A stretch of 64,000 nt of DNA, from the NCBI RefSeq assembly GCF_017874615.1, contig NZ_JAGIKV010000002.1, forward strand, positions 372,001 through 436,000, read 5' to 3'. The notes below the pieces were generated by a model. That model saw only the letters and a list, made by a program, of their open reading frames with translations. It had not been told where the DNA came from and searched no databases. The stretch comes from Paenibacillus xylanexedens. Its GTDB lineage: Bacteria; Bacillota; Bacilli; Paenibacillales; Paenibacillaceae. Below, one piece after another: positions 9,159-18,415 of the stretch (positions within the stretch are counted from its first letter, which is position 1; every line of letters starts with the position of its first letter). Both the position numbers and the translations under genes were made by a program.

Positions 9159-10970
9159 ATGCATATATGGAAGCGCTTCATGTTTTTTCAAGGTAAGACC
9201 CGATCCCGATTCAGTCTTTTTGCCAAAATAAACTTGTTAATTGTGGTCTTGTTCATCCCCATTCTAATCATGTACACCTACTCGAATAACGTCACCTATG
9301 ATGTCGTCAGCAAAGAACTGCAGATCTCCAACACCAAACAGCTCACGTTTCTGTCCAGTCAGATCGACTCCCGAATCAATCAGATGATGGATTTCAGCCT
9401 GATTCTCTCCCGAGATCCCAATGTCAGAGCATTCAACGGCCTTAACATGTGGGATGATCGATATGACCGGATGCAGACCCGTTATGTGATACAAGAGAAG
9501 ATGACGCTGCAAACCGGCGTTACGGATATATGGCCCACCCGATATGCAGTGCATTCACAGCAGAATAAGGATGTCATCGCCAACTACAATCGAACCACAG
9601 GATATGATGAAGCGTATTTGAAAAAAAATATGAGCGGACAATGGACCTATGGGGACCAGGGTGCGGAATCAAAAGACAAGCTGCAATCCTTCTATTGGTT
9701 CTTTACCGATTCCTTGGCACAGCCGGGGATGCTCACGGGAAGTAATCTGGTGATTGAAGCCAGCTTCAGCTATGAGAATATTCAGAATATGCTGGATACG
9801 TATAAAGCAGGCGGACAAGGTGATCCTTTCTTATATCACAAAGGAAATTCACCCATTCTCAATCGCAGCGCGGACAAGCAATTATCCGCAGAACTCATTC
9901 AGTATCTGGATACGCATTCCCCAGAAGACACAACACAAGATGTCGTGAAGCTGAACGGGAAGAACTATCTGGTTAGCTCTGTGAAGTCCACTTATCTGGA
10001 TTGGCATCTGGTGGACGTGATCCCGCTGTATCAGATTTTGAAACCCATCTCGCTGAGTCAGAATCTGTTCTACACCTGTATGATTATGCTGTTGGTTGTG
10101 GGCATCTCTGCTTCAATCCTGCTGTACCGAAATGTTCAATATCCGATCAAAAAGCTGATCAAAGGCTTACGCCGTGTAGAGCAAGGGGATTATTCCGTCC
10201 GACTGTATAGCAAAAACCAGAACGAGTTCTCATTCCTGTTCCGCCGATTCAACGATATGTCCCATCAGATTCAGGATCTGATCGAGAATGTTTTCCATGA
10301 GAAAATTAGAGCCCGGGAAGCTACGCTGAAGCAATTACAAGCGCAGATCAATCCGCATTTCCTATATAATTGTCTTGGTTATATCATCAACATGGCCCAG
10401 ATGAAGGACGAGCAAGCCGTGGTCTCCATGGCGCATAACCTAAGTGCGTATTATCGCTACACCACCCGTATGGAACGGGAGACGTCATCGCTACAAGAAG
10501 AGATCAAGCTGCTGATCAACTATCTGGATATCCAGAAGCTGCGCAATGGTCGTATTGAGTATCACATCGATATCCCTGAGGATATGCTTGCCCAGTCGGT
10601 GCCACGATTAATGCTTCAACCGATGGTTGAGAATTCCGTCATTCACGGCGTGGCGAAGTCCTATTCTTCCGGGGAAATCCGAATTACCGGGGAGCGCTTG
10701 AATGGTTTTGGCAGAATATATATCGACGACGATGGTCCTGGCCTCAGCCCAGAACAGTACGAAGCGCTGAACTTGAAGATGCAGGAACCTTTACAAGAAG
10801 AAATGGGCTGCGGCCTTTGGAATACGCACCAACGAATCACGCACCTGTTCGGCAGTCATTCCTACCTCCTATTCGGCCCATCCCCACTTGGCGGATTCCG
10901 AACCGAAATCATCTGGGAGATACCAAAAGAGGATACAGATTCCGATAAAGGTAATAACGATACAAATTAA
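9159..10970 (+). CDS. YesM-type sensor histidine kinase
   Basis: A 603-residue membrane kinase. Segment 1 is at residues 25-45, then an extracellular sensor domain of about 250 residues, segment 2 at about 303-325, a HAMP linker, and a LytS/YesM-type kinase core with the phospho-acceptor His in INPHFLYNC near residue 400. The ATPase N box is ENSVIHG (about 490), with DDDGPGLS and CGLWNTHQRI completing the fold. AAGGAG precedes ATG. It should sense a sugar or its bound receptor and phosphorylate the AraC-type regulator at 11391. Confidence 0.93.
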   Translation: MHIWKRFMFFQGKTRSRFSLFAKINLLIVVLFIPILIMYTYSNNVTYDVVSKELQISNTKQLTFLSSQIDSRINQMMDFSLILSRDPNVRAFNGLNMWDDRYDRMQTRYVIQEKMTLQTGVTDIWPTRYAVHSQQNKDVIANYNRTTGYDEAYLKKNMSGQWTYGDQGAESKDKLQSFYWFFTDSLAQPGMLTGSNLVIEASFSYENIQNMLDTYKAGGQGDPFLYHKGNSPILNRSADKQLSAELIQYLDTHSPEDTTQDVVKLNGKNYLVSSVKSTYLDWHLVDVIPLYQILKPISLSQNLFYTCMIMLLVVGISASILLYRNVQYPIKKLIKGLRRVEQGDYSVRLYSKNQNEFSFLFRRFNDMSHQIQDLIENVFHEKIRAREATLKQLQAQINPHFLYNCLGYIINMAQMKDEQAVVSMAHNLSAYYRYTTRMERETSSLQEEIKLLINYLDIQKLRNGRIEYHIDIPEDMLAQSVPRLMLQPMVENSVIHGVAKSYSSGEIRITGERLNGFGRIYIDDDGPGLSPEQYEALNLKMQEPLQEEMGCGLWNTHQRITHLFGSHSYLLFGPSPLGGFRTEIIWEIPKEDTDSDKGNNDTN

Positions 10971-11017
10971 TATCGATACTAACGATAAGTTGATATTTGA
11001 TTTTGAACGAACCATTT

Positions 11018-11290
11018 ACACGTGAACGCAGAGGACAGAAAAAACCTGAAGAAGCAAAGTGTTCGGAAGTGTTCTCATGAACCATTCTGGAAAGAATGCC
11101 TCATCGGAGCATACGCTTCGCTTTTATTAGAAATTCAACCTTTATATAGGGCTTGTTTTAAAATAAAGGGTTATACTTTACGTGAACCAAAGCGAAGGAT
11201 TGAAGGGATTCTGGAGAAGCGAAGCGTTCGCCTTTCAAGCACCATTTTAACCATCCAATCTTCAAATTCAGAAAATGGGGCTTGAACAGC
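11018..11290. repeat. Two degenerate direct repeats between kinase and regulator
   Basis: The 420-base gap between kinase and regulator holds two related copies of a roughly 55-base unit: TGAACGCAGAGGACAGAA...CTGAAGAAGCAAAGTGTTCG (11018-11070) and TGAACCAAAGCGAAGGATTG...CTGGAGAAGCGAAGCGTTCG (about 11180-11235). A third partial echo, GAACCATTCTGGAAAGAA, is at 11079. No conserved ORF. This resembles short intergenic repeats of Paenibacillus genomes. Confidence 0.5.
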
Positions 11291-11390
11291 GATCGAAAGA
11301 AACCTTCAAATCCGTAGCGGCCTCGTTCACAAGAAGCATCCATTGATTTTAACTCTTAAGACTTATATACCACCAAGGAGACACTACACC

Positions 11391-13001
11391 ATGCAAATGA
11401 TGATCGTAGACGATGAAGCACACTGGGTCGATAACCTGTCCATGACCAAGCCCTGGCACACGCTGGGCATCGAACATGTGCATAAAGCATACTCGGCACA
11501 CGAAGCACTTCAAATGATTGACACCCATCCCATCGATATCGTGATCTCAGACATCCAGATGCCCGAAATGACAGGCATTGAACTAATAGAACGCATCCGC
11601 ATCCGGGACAAAAAAATAAAATGTATTCTATTATCCGGATATTCCGAATTTGATTACGCGAAAAAAGCCATCCAGTTCGAAGCCGTAGACTATCTGCTCA
11701 AGCCCCCGACAGACGAGGAATTAATGGGCGCTGTGCAGAAAGCCATCGATCAATTGAACAACGAATGGGAAATTGTCAGTTCACTGACACGAACGCAGTT
11801 TACGTTGCGAGAGAATCTCCCCCATTTGCGGGGACGACTGCTCCTAGGAGCTTTACAGGGACAACGAATCGCCGCTGCGGAATGGGATCGGAAGCTCGCC
11901 AATTACGCTCTGCCCTTTCATACCGGGGATGCCGCATTAATGCTCGTACGGCTGGAAGAAGAATTCGGACACTATGACAGCAATGATCAGACACTGATCG
12001 AATATGCAATCATCAACATGGCGGAAGAGATTATGGGTGAGTTTATGGAAGTGTGGGGCGTCAAGGAGGAGCACGGATATCTAGTGTTTTTGCTTCAGTT
12101 TAAAGATCGGAAAGGCGATATTGGCAAAGAAACCATTCTGGAGAAGCTGTCCATTCAGCTTCAATCCAAAGTAAAACAGTTTCTGAAAGGCTCCCTCTCC
12201 ATCGTTATCACCGAGTGGTTCACCTTTCCGGATCAGCTTTACGATCGCTTCCGTCAGGCTTCCGCTTATTTCCGGCAGATCGTTGGAGACGAACGCGAAT
12301 TCGTCATGCGTGTCAGCGATGTCGAGACACCTGCGGCACAAGGTCCCTTGGACGTACTGTACACCCCGCCCACCTTTATTAGTTTGCTAGAGAGCGGACA
12401 GTGGGATGCAGCGGAAGAGAAAATACGCGCGGTCTGCGCAGAGCTGGATGAGAAATGGTCGGAATCCTGGGAGCATTGTATGGAGGCTGGTTTTCTTATT
12501 ACGGCTTCATTCACCAATATCGCCCACCGGAACAAGCTGACTCTGACCACATTAATGGGCAATGATGTCGAGGGTTTGCAAAGTGGGGAAGTTTTCGCTA
12601 CCATCAGCAAACTGCGAAGATGGTCACTTAGTGTGCTTGGCAAACTCAAAGAAGGCACGTCCAACGAGATCAAGGACATCCGTTCCGAGTATGTGAAGAA
12701 GATTCAGGATTTTACAGATAAGAACCTGCATCTGGATGTGTCTTTGCGTGTGCTCGCTGACCATGTCAATCTGCACCCAACCCATTTGTCCAAGATCTAT
12801 AAGATCGAAACCGGCGAAGGCATCAGTGATTATATCTCGCGCTTGCGCATGGATCGGGCCTGCCACAAGCTAGTCACGACCACCAAAAAAGTGTACGAAA
12901 TCAGCATGGAGATTGGTTATATGGACCCGGCTTATTTTATCAAGGTGTTCAAACGCCAGTTTGGCGTTACACCGCAGGAGTACAGAGACCAGCACAAATA
13001 A
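11391..13001 (+). CDS. YesN-type response regulator with AraC DNA-binding domain
   Basis: The start is ATG 11391 (MQMMIVDDEAHW), ten bases after AAGGAG; a longer frame from 11343 lacks a site. The receiver domain holds the acidic pair DDE and the phospho-acceptor Asp in VISDIQMPEM near residue 55, with the Lys of the LLKPP loop near 105. A middle region of about 300 residues follows, then two AraC helix-turn-helix units (LADHVNLHPTHLSKIYK and the YMDPAYFIKVFKRQFGVTP motif) at the C-terminus. It pairs with the kinase upstream and probably activates the importer genes. Confidence 0.93.
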   Translation: MQMMIVDDEAHWVDNLSMTKPWHTLGIEHVHKAYSAHEALQMIDTHPIDIVISDIQMPEMTGIELIERIRIRDKKIKCILLSGYSEFDYAKKAIQFEAVDYLLKPPTDEELMGAVQKAIDQLNNEWEIVSSLTRTQFTLRENLPHLRGRLLLGALQGQRIAAAEWDRKLANYALPFHTGDAALMLVRLEEEFGHYDSNDQTLIEYAIINMAEEIMGEFMEVWGVKEEHGYLVFLLQFKDRKGDIGKETILEKLSIQLQSKVKQFLKGSLSIVITEWFTFPDQLYDRFRQASAYFRQIVGDEREFVMRVSDVETPAAQGPLDVLYTPPTFISLLESGQWDAAEEKIRAVCAELDEKWSESWEHCMEAGFLITASFTNIAHRNKLTLTTLMGNDVEGLQSGEVFATISKLRRWSLSVLGKLKEGTSNEIKDIRSEYVKKIQDFTDKNLHLDVSLRVLADHVNLHPTHLSKIYKIETGEGISDYISRLRMDRACHKLVTTTKKVYEISMEIGYMDPAYFIKVFKRQFGVTPQEYRDQHK

Positions 13002-13135
13002 AATGACTGAAAACCGCTCTTTTTGAACATTCACTAATAGAGTCCTATCAAAACTAAAAAACTCATATAGATGCACTCCCGCACAAATTGGTACAGTTAT
13101 ACTGTAAAGATCATACACCGTAGGGGGATTGAACA

Positions 13136-14815
13136 ATGATCAAATTCAAAAAAACATGGTGGTCACTGCTCATGGTTATCGCGCTCATCACGATCACTGC
13201 GTGCGGCAGTGGCAAGACAGCCAGTGACAATGGTAATAATACGCCGGGAACTGTCGGCTCAGCTGAAGCAGAAGCTGCTTTTGCCAAAGGAAAATATGAC
13301 CCACCCATCGAGTTCAGTTCGGTATTGATGCCGAAGAAATACGTGCAAGGAGATACCAAAGAAAATAACGTGCACGATCGCTGGATGCTCGAAACGCTGG
13401 GTATGAAGCATAAAGATACCTGGTATCCGGCCAATGACGATCAATACAGACAAAAGCTTCAACTGGCTATCGCTTCTGGCGAGACGCTGCCTGATTTCGT
13501 AACAGTACCCACCAATGCGGTACTGACCAATCAGCTGATCGACTCCGGTCAATTCATCGCCATTGATGAGTTGTTCGACAAGTACGCGAGTCAGACCCTG
13601 AAAGATCATGCAACAGCACATCCTGAACTGTGGTATCCGTTCACGAAGGACGGCAAGAAATACAACATGCCGATCATGGAGTACACCGATAACGACGATA
13701 CACTGCTCTGGCTCCGCGAAGACTGGATGGAGAAGCTGAACCTGGAAGCTCCAAAAACCATCGCAGACCTTGAGAACATCATGGACAAATTCAAAAACGA
13801 GAACCCGGACGGTCTGTCTCCAGACAAAGTATTCCCACTGGCAATCTCGCTGAAAAATAACACCAACACCTGGATGGGCCAACTCGACTGGTTGTTCGGT
13901 GCTTATGGCACAATCGAGGAGCAATGGAACAAAGACGCAAACGGCAATCTGGAGTACGGCTCCGTTAACCCGGGTGCGAAACAAGCCCTTGCCAAGCTGG
14001 CTGAATGGATGGATAAAGGATATATCCATACCGACTCCGCCCTGTGGGATGAAGGTAAATCCGCTGAAAGCTGGACGGCTGGCAAAGCGGGCATTCTGCC
14101 TGGCGCAAACTGGGTTCCGGACTGGCCTGCACCTGACCTGCTCAAGAACGTACCTGGCTCAAAATATAAAGCTTACCCTGTTCCAGCTGGCCCAGACGGC
14201 AAGATCGGTACGAAGTGGCAGAACTCTGGTGTCAACGCAAGTATCATGATCAACAAGGATGCGAAGCATCCAGAAGCCATCTTCCTGTACTACAACTACT
14301 TGCTCGATAACCTGGCTAATCCGGCTGCGGGCAGTGAGTATGAATATGGCTTTGCCAAAGGTTACGACTGGGACATCGTTGACGGCAAACCAACCAGTGA
14401 CAAAGAGAAGATCAAAGACTTCTCCAACGAGTTCCCGTTCCTGACAGGGCCAGCCCGTATCCCGGATCTGTTCATGAAAACCCTCGTGAAGCTGGCTGAC
14501 GGCGAGAAGCCCGAAACGCCTTACGAGAAACAAATGGCCGAATTCCGCAAACCGGAAAACTGGTATGCAGGTAAAGTCGTAATGTCGCAAATCGACATTC
14601 GTAAACAGAACTACTTTACTGGTGCTGCAACACCAACCATGGTATCCAAATGGAACCTGCTCCGCCAGTCCGAGATGGAAACCTTCAACAAAATCATCTA
14701 CGGCAAACTGCCAATTGATGCCTTTGACCAATTCGTCGCCAACTGGAAATCCAATGGCGGAGATCAGATCACGCAAGAAGTGAATGAATGGTTTAAATCG
14801 GTAAGTGCGAAGTAA
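13136..14815 (+). CDS. LplA-type sugar-binding lipoprotein
   Basis: A 559-residue extracellular solute-binding protein with a lipoprotein signal, ITITACGSG, placing the lipidated Cys at residue 23. The length and the Trp/Asp-rich body match family 1 sugar-binding proteins of LplA type, which deliver oligosaccharides to LplB/LplC permeases such as those at 7137-8988. GGGGGA lies nine bases before ATG. A good terminator follows at 14844. It is transcribed after the regulator with a 134-base gap that may carry its own promoter. Confidence 0.93.
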   Translation: MIKFKKTWWSLLMVIALITITACGSGKTASDNGNNTPGTVGSAEAEAAFAKGKYDPPIEFSSVLMPKKYVQGDTKENNVHDRWMLETLGMKHKDTWYPANDDQYRQKLQLAIASGETLPDFVTVPTNAVLTNQLIDSGQFIAIDELFDKYASQTLKDHATAHPELWYPFTKDGKKYNMPIMEYTDNDDTLLWLREDWMEKLNLEAPKTIADLENIMDKFKNENPDGLSPDKVFPLAISLKNNTNTWMGQLDWLFGAYGTIEEQWNKDANGNLEYGSVNPGAKQALAKLAEWMDKGYIHTDSALWDEGKSAESWTAGKAGILPGANWVPDWPAPDLLKNVPGSKYKAYPVPAGPDGKIGTKWQNSGVNASIMINKDAKHPEAIFLYYNYLLDNLANPAAGSEYEYGFAKGYDWDIVDGKPTSDKEKIKDFSNEFPFLTGPARIPDLFMKTLVKLADGEKPETPYEKQMAEFRKPENWYAGKVVMSQIDIRKQNYFTGAATPTMVSKWNLLRQSEMETFNKIIYGKLPIDAFDQFVANWKSNGGDQITQEVNEWFKSVSAK

Positions 14816-14843
14816 AGATTGGATTTTGGAAAAGTAGAACGTT

Positions 14844-14889
14844 AAAAACCCAGCCGAAGCGTTAAGTTATACGCTTCGGCTGGGTTTTT
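14844..14889 (+). terminator. Rho-independent terminator after the binding protein
   Basis: A perfect stem of AAAACCCAGCCGAAGCG with CGCTTCGGCTGGGTTTT and a ten-base loop, ending in TTTTT. It closes the kinase-regulator-binding protein unit and, being symmetric with A-rich flank, may also stop minus-strand transcription. Confidence 0.92.
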
Positions 14890-14938
14890 AGGTTAAGATC
14901 GGGGTCGCTCCCCATTACTTTTGGGTCGCGTTAGTGGA

Positions 14939-15241
14939 TCAAGCCTTCGTATCAATCTCCTCCGGCATCGACACACCTAGCAAGGAAACCGTGAGCTGAA
15001 TGCCGTCTCTTAGCCCTTTCATGTACAACCGCTCATTCTCTATTCCTTTTCTGACAATATAACGATTCTCCCACTCGGCATATTCAGGTGTCTGTTCAAC
15101 ATCCTTACCTGCAAACAAAGTTTCAAATGCTTTGTCTGTTTCCCCACGTACCCGATTAAGTTCAGGATCATGCTCGATCTGGGAAGACACCTCTTCCAGC
15201 CTTGCCTGAATCGCTTGTTGCATCCACGATGGAAAATCCAT
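14939..15241 (-). CDS. Hypothetical helical protein, 100 aa
   Basis: The start is ATG 15241 (MDFPSWMQQAIQARLEE) because GGGGAGGAG lies seven bases upstream; the longer frame to 15274 lacks one. The protein is mainly amphipathic helix with many Glu and Arg and a conserved-looking middle (YAEWENRYIVRKGIENERLYMKGLRDGI). It resembles small DUF6809-like Bacillota proteins, though I am not sure. It follows a Spo0E-like peptide gene by about 36 bases on the same strand and is probably cotranscribed. Confidence 0.7.
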   Translation of the reverse strand: MDFPSWMQQAIQARLEEVSSQIEHDPELNRVRGETDKAFETLFAGKDVEQTPEYAEWENRYIVRKGIENERLYMKGLRDGIQLTVSLLGVSMPEEIDTKA

Positions 15242-15277
15242 TGTTTCTCCTCCCCTATGCATTATGTACCTCACCCA

Positions 15278-15463
15278 TCATCGTACAACTCGGTTATTCC
15301 TCGCCTTCATTTCACTCACTCGGGTCACCAGTTCATCCACCCTTCGGCTCTGTTCTTGCACTTCGGGGTTGTCCCACAACGGAATCGCTTGCTTCAAGGA
15401 TGCCTCTCCAAGCTGATTAAGCTTGCGCCGTTCCTCTTCCAATAAGTCAAGCAACCGGCTCAT
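15278..15463 (-). CDS. Spo0E-like aspartyl-phosphate phosphatase peptide (diverged)
   Basis: A 61-residue two-helix protein. The pattern EEERRKLNQLGE... then DNPEVQEQSRRVDELVTRV aligns well with the Spo0E family helix pair in which the second helix carries SQELDELI; here the signature reads SRRVDELV, so the usual SQE is changed to SRR while the Asp is kept. Spo0E-type peptides dephosphorylate Spo0A~P to delay sporulation. GAGAGGTGG precedes ATG 15463. The altered signature leaves activity uncertain. Confidence 0.6.
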   Translation of the reverse strand: MSRLLDLLEEERRKLNQLGEASLKQAIPLWDNPEVQEQSRRVDELVTRVSEMKARNNRVVR

Positions 15464-15527
15464 ACATCCACCTCTCTGATGGGTCTAAACTGCACCATGT
15501 CTTGTTAAGACTAGACGTGAGCAGTCA

Positions 15528-15579
15528 TTTTAATGCGAATATCGGTTTATTTCATTTTAATTCGATATCCGCATTAAAA
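15528..15579. promoter_or_regulatory. Palindromic operator in the XRE/Spo0E-like divergent promoter
   Basis: TTTTAATGCGAATATCG (15528-15544) and CGATATCCGCATTAAAA (15563-15579) form an inverted repeat with one mismatch in 17. The same stretch also reads as a direct repeat, CATTTTAATGCGAATATCGG against CATTTTAATTCGATATCCG. It lies between divergent genes, just before the XRE regulator, so it is probably that regulator's operator. Confidence 0.6.
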
Positions 15580-15626
15580 CAACCATTATTTCTCATACAA
15601 TTTGGTTGAAATGAGGGGTGTACATA

Positions 15627-15884
15627 ATGAAGCATAGACAAGAACCACCTGGAGACAAAAATATAATCGGCTCCCGAGTCGTAGCTATCCGTAAAAGCAA
15701 AGAAATCAAACAAAGAGAGTTCCTCGCCAGACTGCAAACACTGGGCTTGGATATCAGTCAAACCAGTCTTTCGCGTTTGGAAGGTCAATATCGTCTTGTT
15801 CAGGATTATGAAGTGGTGATGATTGCCAAGGCTTTGGAGGTTTCTGTGGGGTACTTACTTGGGGAAGAAAGGGATTGGGTATAG
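15627..15884 (+). CDS. XRE-family transcriptional regulator
   Basis: An 85-residue single-domain helix-turn-helix protein starting at ATG 15627 with GAGGGG eight bases upstream. The HTH reads IGSRVVAIRKSKEIKQREFL ... DISQTSLSRLEGQYR ... YEVVMIAKALEVSVGYLLG, the standard XRE five-helix layout. It is divergent from the Spo0E-like operon and just after a long palindrome likely to be its operator. It is the last gene before cassette array 1; there is no sign that it belongs to the array. Confidence 0.88.
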   Translation: MKHRQEPPGDKNIIGSRVVAIRKSKEIKQREFLARLQTLGLDISQTSLSRLEGQYRLVQDYEVVMIAKALEVSVGYLLGEERDWV

Positions 15885-15913
15885 CTTGTGAGATGTGCTA
15901 TACCCATAAAGGT

Positions 15914-17533
15914 TCAGTCTAGATCGTAGCCACCCAAGTATCTAAACTCAGGTTGACGCACTTCTGCTCCGAAACATGATGAAGTTGAAACTATAGATTC
16001 TATGAATTTATTGTAGTCTTGAATATAGAAATCAAAATTCAATTTTTGAGAAGCTTCTAGAATATTGTAATCAGTGTCTCTTAATGCCTTTTTAAGTAGT
16101 CTGAAATTGATGACTTTATATATACTTCTATCTAGCGAGCCACTACCAATACTTAGATTAGTTAATGCAAAATAAAAAAAATATTTAGGCTTGGCATTAA
16201 AGTGATGCCCAAAAGCTTTTTTTAGTAATGTCTCAGTATTAGACTCCAGTTCTCTTTGATAATTTGGTAATTGTATTTCTAATGCTTTTTTGAGTGATCT
16301 ATCTTTATTAACTATTTCAGTTGGGGTGTATGGTTCGGTGATCCATTTAGCTTCAAAACAAACAACAGTCTCACTATTCTCATCATAGACTAGATAATCG
16401 ATATCTGTAGAACCTATTTTTAATCCATCATTTTTAAACTTAAAGTCATTAAACAAAATGTTCAGCTTTGCAGTGAATATATCTTCTCTTTTATAGTCAT
16501 CGGTCTGAACTTTCAATTTCATTTTTTGTTTAAAGCCTATGTGTTTATCAAATACTTGTAAAACATACCTTTCTATTTGAAAATCGAACAACGTCGTTGG
16601 AATAATAATATACTTCCCATTTGCTAATTTAATAATTGGCTCAGTGATGAATGATGAGTGGATAGTTTGTTCTTTCTTAATCCCATTGTAACTAAACATC
16701 TCCAACAATAAATTTAGCGATTTCTCATCTAATTTTTCTAAAGGCCATTCTTCAAAATTCAATTCTACTATCTCAATATTTTTGAATCCATTGTTAAAAG
16801 AAATATGTCCCTTGCTCTTTGCACAACTTTTGGCATAGTCAATATTACTCTTGTCAGTTTTATAAGCTAGGATGTATATATTCAACCAAAATTCCTTTAT
16901 CTGCGCAATTGAAATGTCTAACATTGTATAATCGTCTGGAAGACTTATATCAGTGTTTAATATGCTTTCTGCATTAAACTTATAAGGATCATTTCTGTAT
17001 TTTTTTTGGTGTTGACCTTTCCGCATCTTATTTTCAAATTCCTTACGATTGCTCTGTATATATTCAGTGATTAATAGATGATTTATGTTTTCAAATTTCT
17101 CTAAATCCTCACTTTTATATTTGAATTCCACACTATTTTTATCCACTTCGACGACATTAAATATATTAGCATAATTCGATAAGAAGGCAGAACTGCATTG
17201 TGAGACTTCAATTGCCCTAATGAAATAAGATTCTAGTTTATTTTCTAGTTTATAAAGATCTATTTCTTTTATTTCTTTGTCCTCAATAAATTCCTCGTTG
17301 GAAACCCAACTAATTATTTCACTAATAGTGTATTTTAATTTAGAAGTGTTTTGAATATGCTGACCTTTACTGAATAAATGATTATAATAAAAAATTTCAT
17401 GTAATTTGCAGTAAAGCAAAATTGTATTGTTGCTACCGGCGTAATCAATTATATCAGTTTTGAATTCTGCGCGAACTTTATCGATTTCAGCAAATATCCT
17501 CGAAGATATAGAATCTATTAAATTATTATCCAT
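15914..17533 (-). CDS. Putative PD-(D/E)XK-type nuclease, 539 aa
   Basis: A large AT-rich gene. Residues of about 365-400 read KIGSTDIDYLVYD...TVVCFEAKW, which fits the PD-(D/E)XK nuclease core: an Asp in IDYLVYD and the E-x-K of FEAKW, after a helix with an acidic start. The N-terminal 350 residues are helical and unrecognised. It could be a defence effector or restriction-type nuclease. It is distal in array 1, 84 bases after the membrane protein gene and probably in one transcript with it, since no site separates them. Confidence 0.65.
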   Translation of the reverse strand: MDNNLIDSISSRIFAEIDKVRAEFKTDIIDYAGSNNTILLYCKLHEIFYYNHLFSKGQHIQNTSKLKYTISEIISWVSNEEFIEDKEIKEIDLYKLENKLESYFIRAIEVSQCSSAFLSNYANIFNVVEVDKNSVEFKYKSEDLEKFENINHLLITEYIQSNRKEFENKMRKGQHQKKYRNDPYKFNAESILNTDISLPDDYTMLDISIAQIKEFWLNIYILAYKTDKSNIDYAKSCAKSKGHISFNNGFKNIEIVELNFEEWPLEKLDEKSLNLLLEMFSYNGIKKEQTIHSSFITEPIIKLANGKYIIIPTTLFDFQIERYVLQVFDKHIGFKQKMKLKVQTDDYKREDIFTAKLNILFNDFKFKNDGLKIGSTDIDYLVYDENSETVVCFEAKWITEPYTPTEIVNKDRSLKKALEIQLPNYQRELESNTETLLKKAFGHHFNAKPKYFFYFALTNLSIGSGSLDRSIYKVINFRLLKKALRDTDYNILEASQKLNFDFYIQDYNKFIESIVSTSSCFGAEVRQPEFRYLGGYDLD

Positions 17534-17617
17534 ATAATTAAACCCCTGTCTTTAATATATAGTTCTACAGCCAATATATAAATTAAGAAAGAAATGTGGT
17601 AACAAGTTAAATTATAT

Positions 17618-18415
17618 TTAAGTGGTCTCAATTTTCAAGATTTTCTTGTAAAGTTCTTCAATTTCTATAAATCTACTATTTGTTTCAACAGAAAAATTAA
17701 CTGAATCGGTTAAGTAATACCACTTAGCATCTATCGGGTAATTTAAATACCATCTTTTATTTTCTCCATCTTCTTCAATTTCTATAAATACATATTTATT
17801 ATTCAAATTGGAAAGTGCATTGTCAAAATCAAAAAAACGGGATATTAATCTTCCAACTGGCATTAGAATGAATATTATAATTATTAAATACATAATAGAA
17901 TTTAACCCTAAAACAAACAACAATATTGAAGTTGTTGGCTTTTCTATTTCATTTAGAATAGATGATAATTGAGTTCCTACGTAATATGTAGGGAGAACAT
18001 AAAAACTGGCTGATAAAATTAGTGAAATAATGAATATTACAACTGATAATACTTTTGGCATTGGCCTAAGAATATCGTTCAACCTTTTATTTTTTACCTC
18101 AATCATAGCTAACATAAAGATAAATATAATCAATAATAATACCGCCCATATACTTCCTATTATAGGATTGAACATAGACTTTTTTGTAAAGACACTAAAT
18201 GTCATTAATAACATAAGACTAAGTATAATGAATATTTCAAATAAATACTTGACAATTTTAATTGAGAATCTCTTTTCTTTTGATAACATCTTTATCTCAA
18301 CTGGATTTGATGTGATCAATGTGATGGGTTTTATTCTCATGATTATAAATATAACGGTAAAAATAACACTTGGAATACCTGCTATTTTTGATATTTCTTT
18401 TAATATTTCCTCCAT
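17618..18415 (-). CDS. Polytopic membrane protein, 265 aa
   Basis: Five hydrophobic segments are visible (about residues 15-28, 50-70, 85-105, 120-145, 160-185), then a soluble tail with FIEIEEDGENKRWYLNYPID. ATG 18415 has AAAGGAG six bases upstream. No family recognised. It directly precedes the nuclease-like gene at 15914, so the two may work as a two-component defence unit with a membrane arm, but this is inference from position. Confidence 0.6.
   Translation of the reverse strand: MEEILKEISKIAGIPSVIFTVIFIIMRIKPITLITSNPVEIKMLSKEKRFSIKIVKYLFEIFIILSLMLLMTFSVFTKKSMFNPIIGSIWAVLLLIIFIFMLAMIEVKNKRLNDILRPMPKVLSVVIFIISLILSASFYVLPTYYVGTQLSSILNEIEKPTTSILLFVLGLNSIMYLIIIIFILMPVGRLISRFFDFDNALSNLNNKYVFIEIEEDGENKRWYLNYPIDAKWYYLTDSVNFSVETNSRFIEIEELYKKILKIETT

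Noticed and set aside
13259..14776. Long minus-strand frames opposite the binding protein gene
   Set aside because: Codon-shadow frames of a highly expressed, biased gene; no ribosome sites or recognisable domains.
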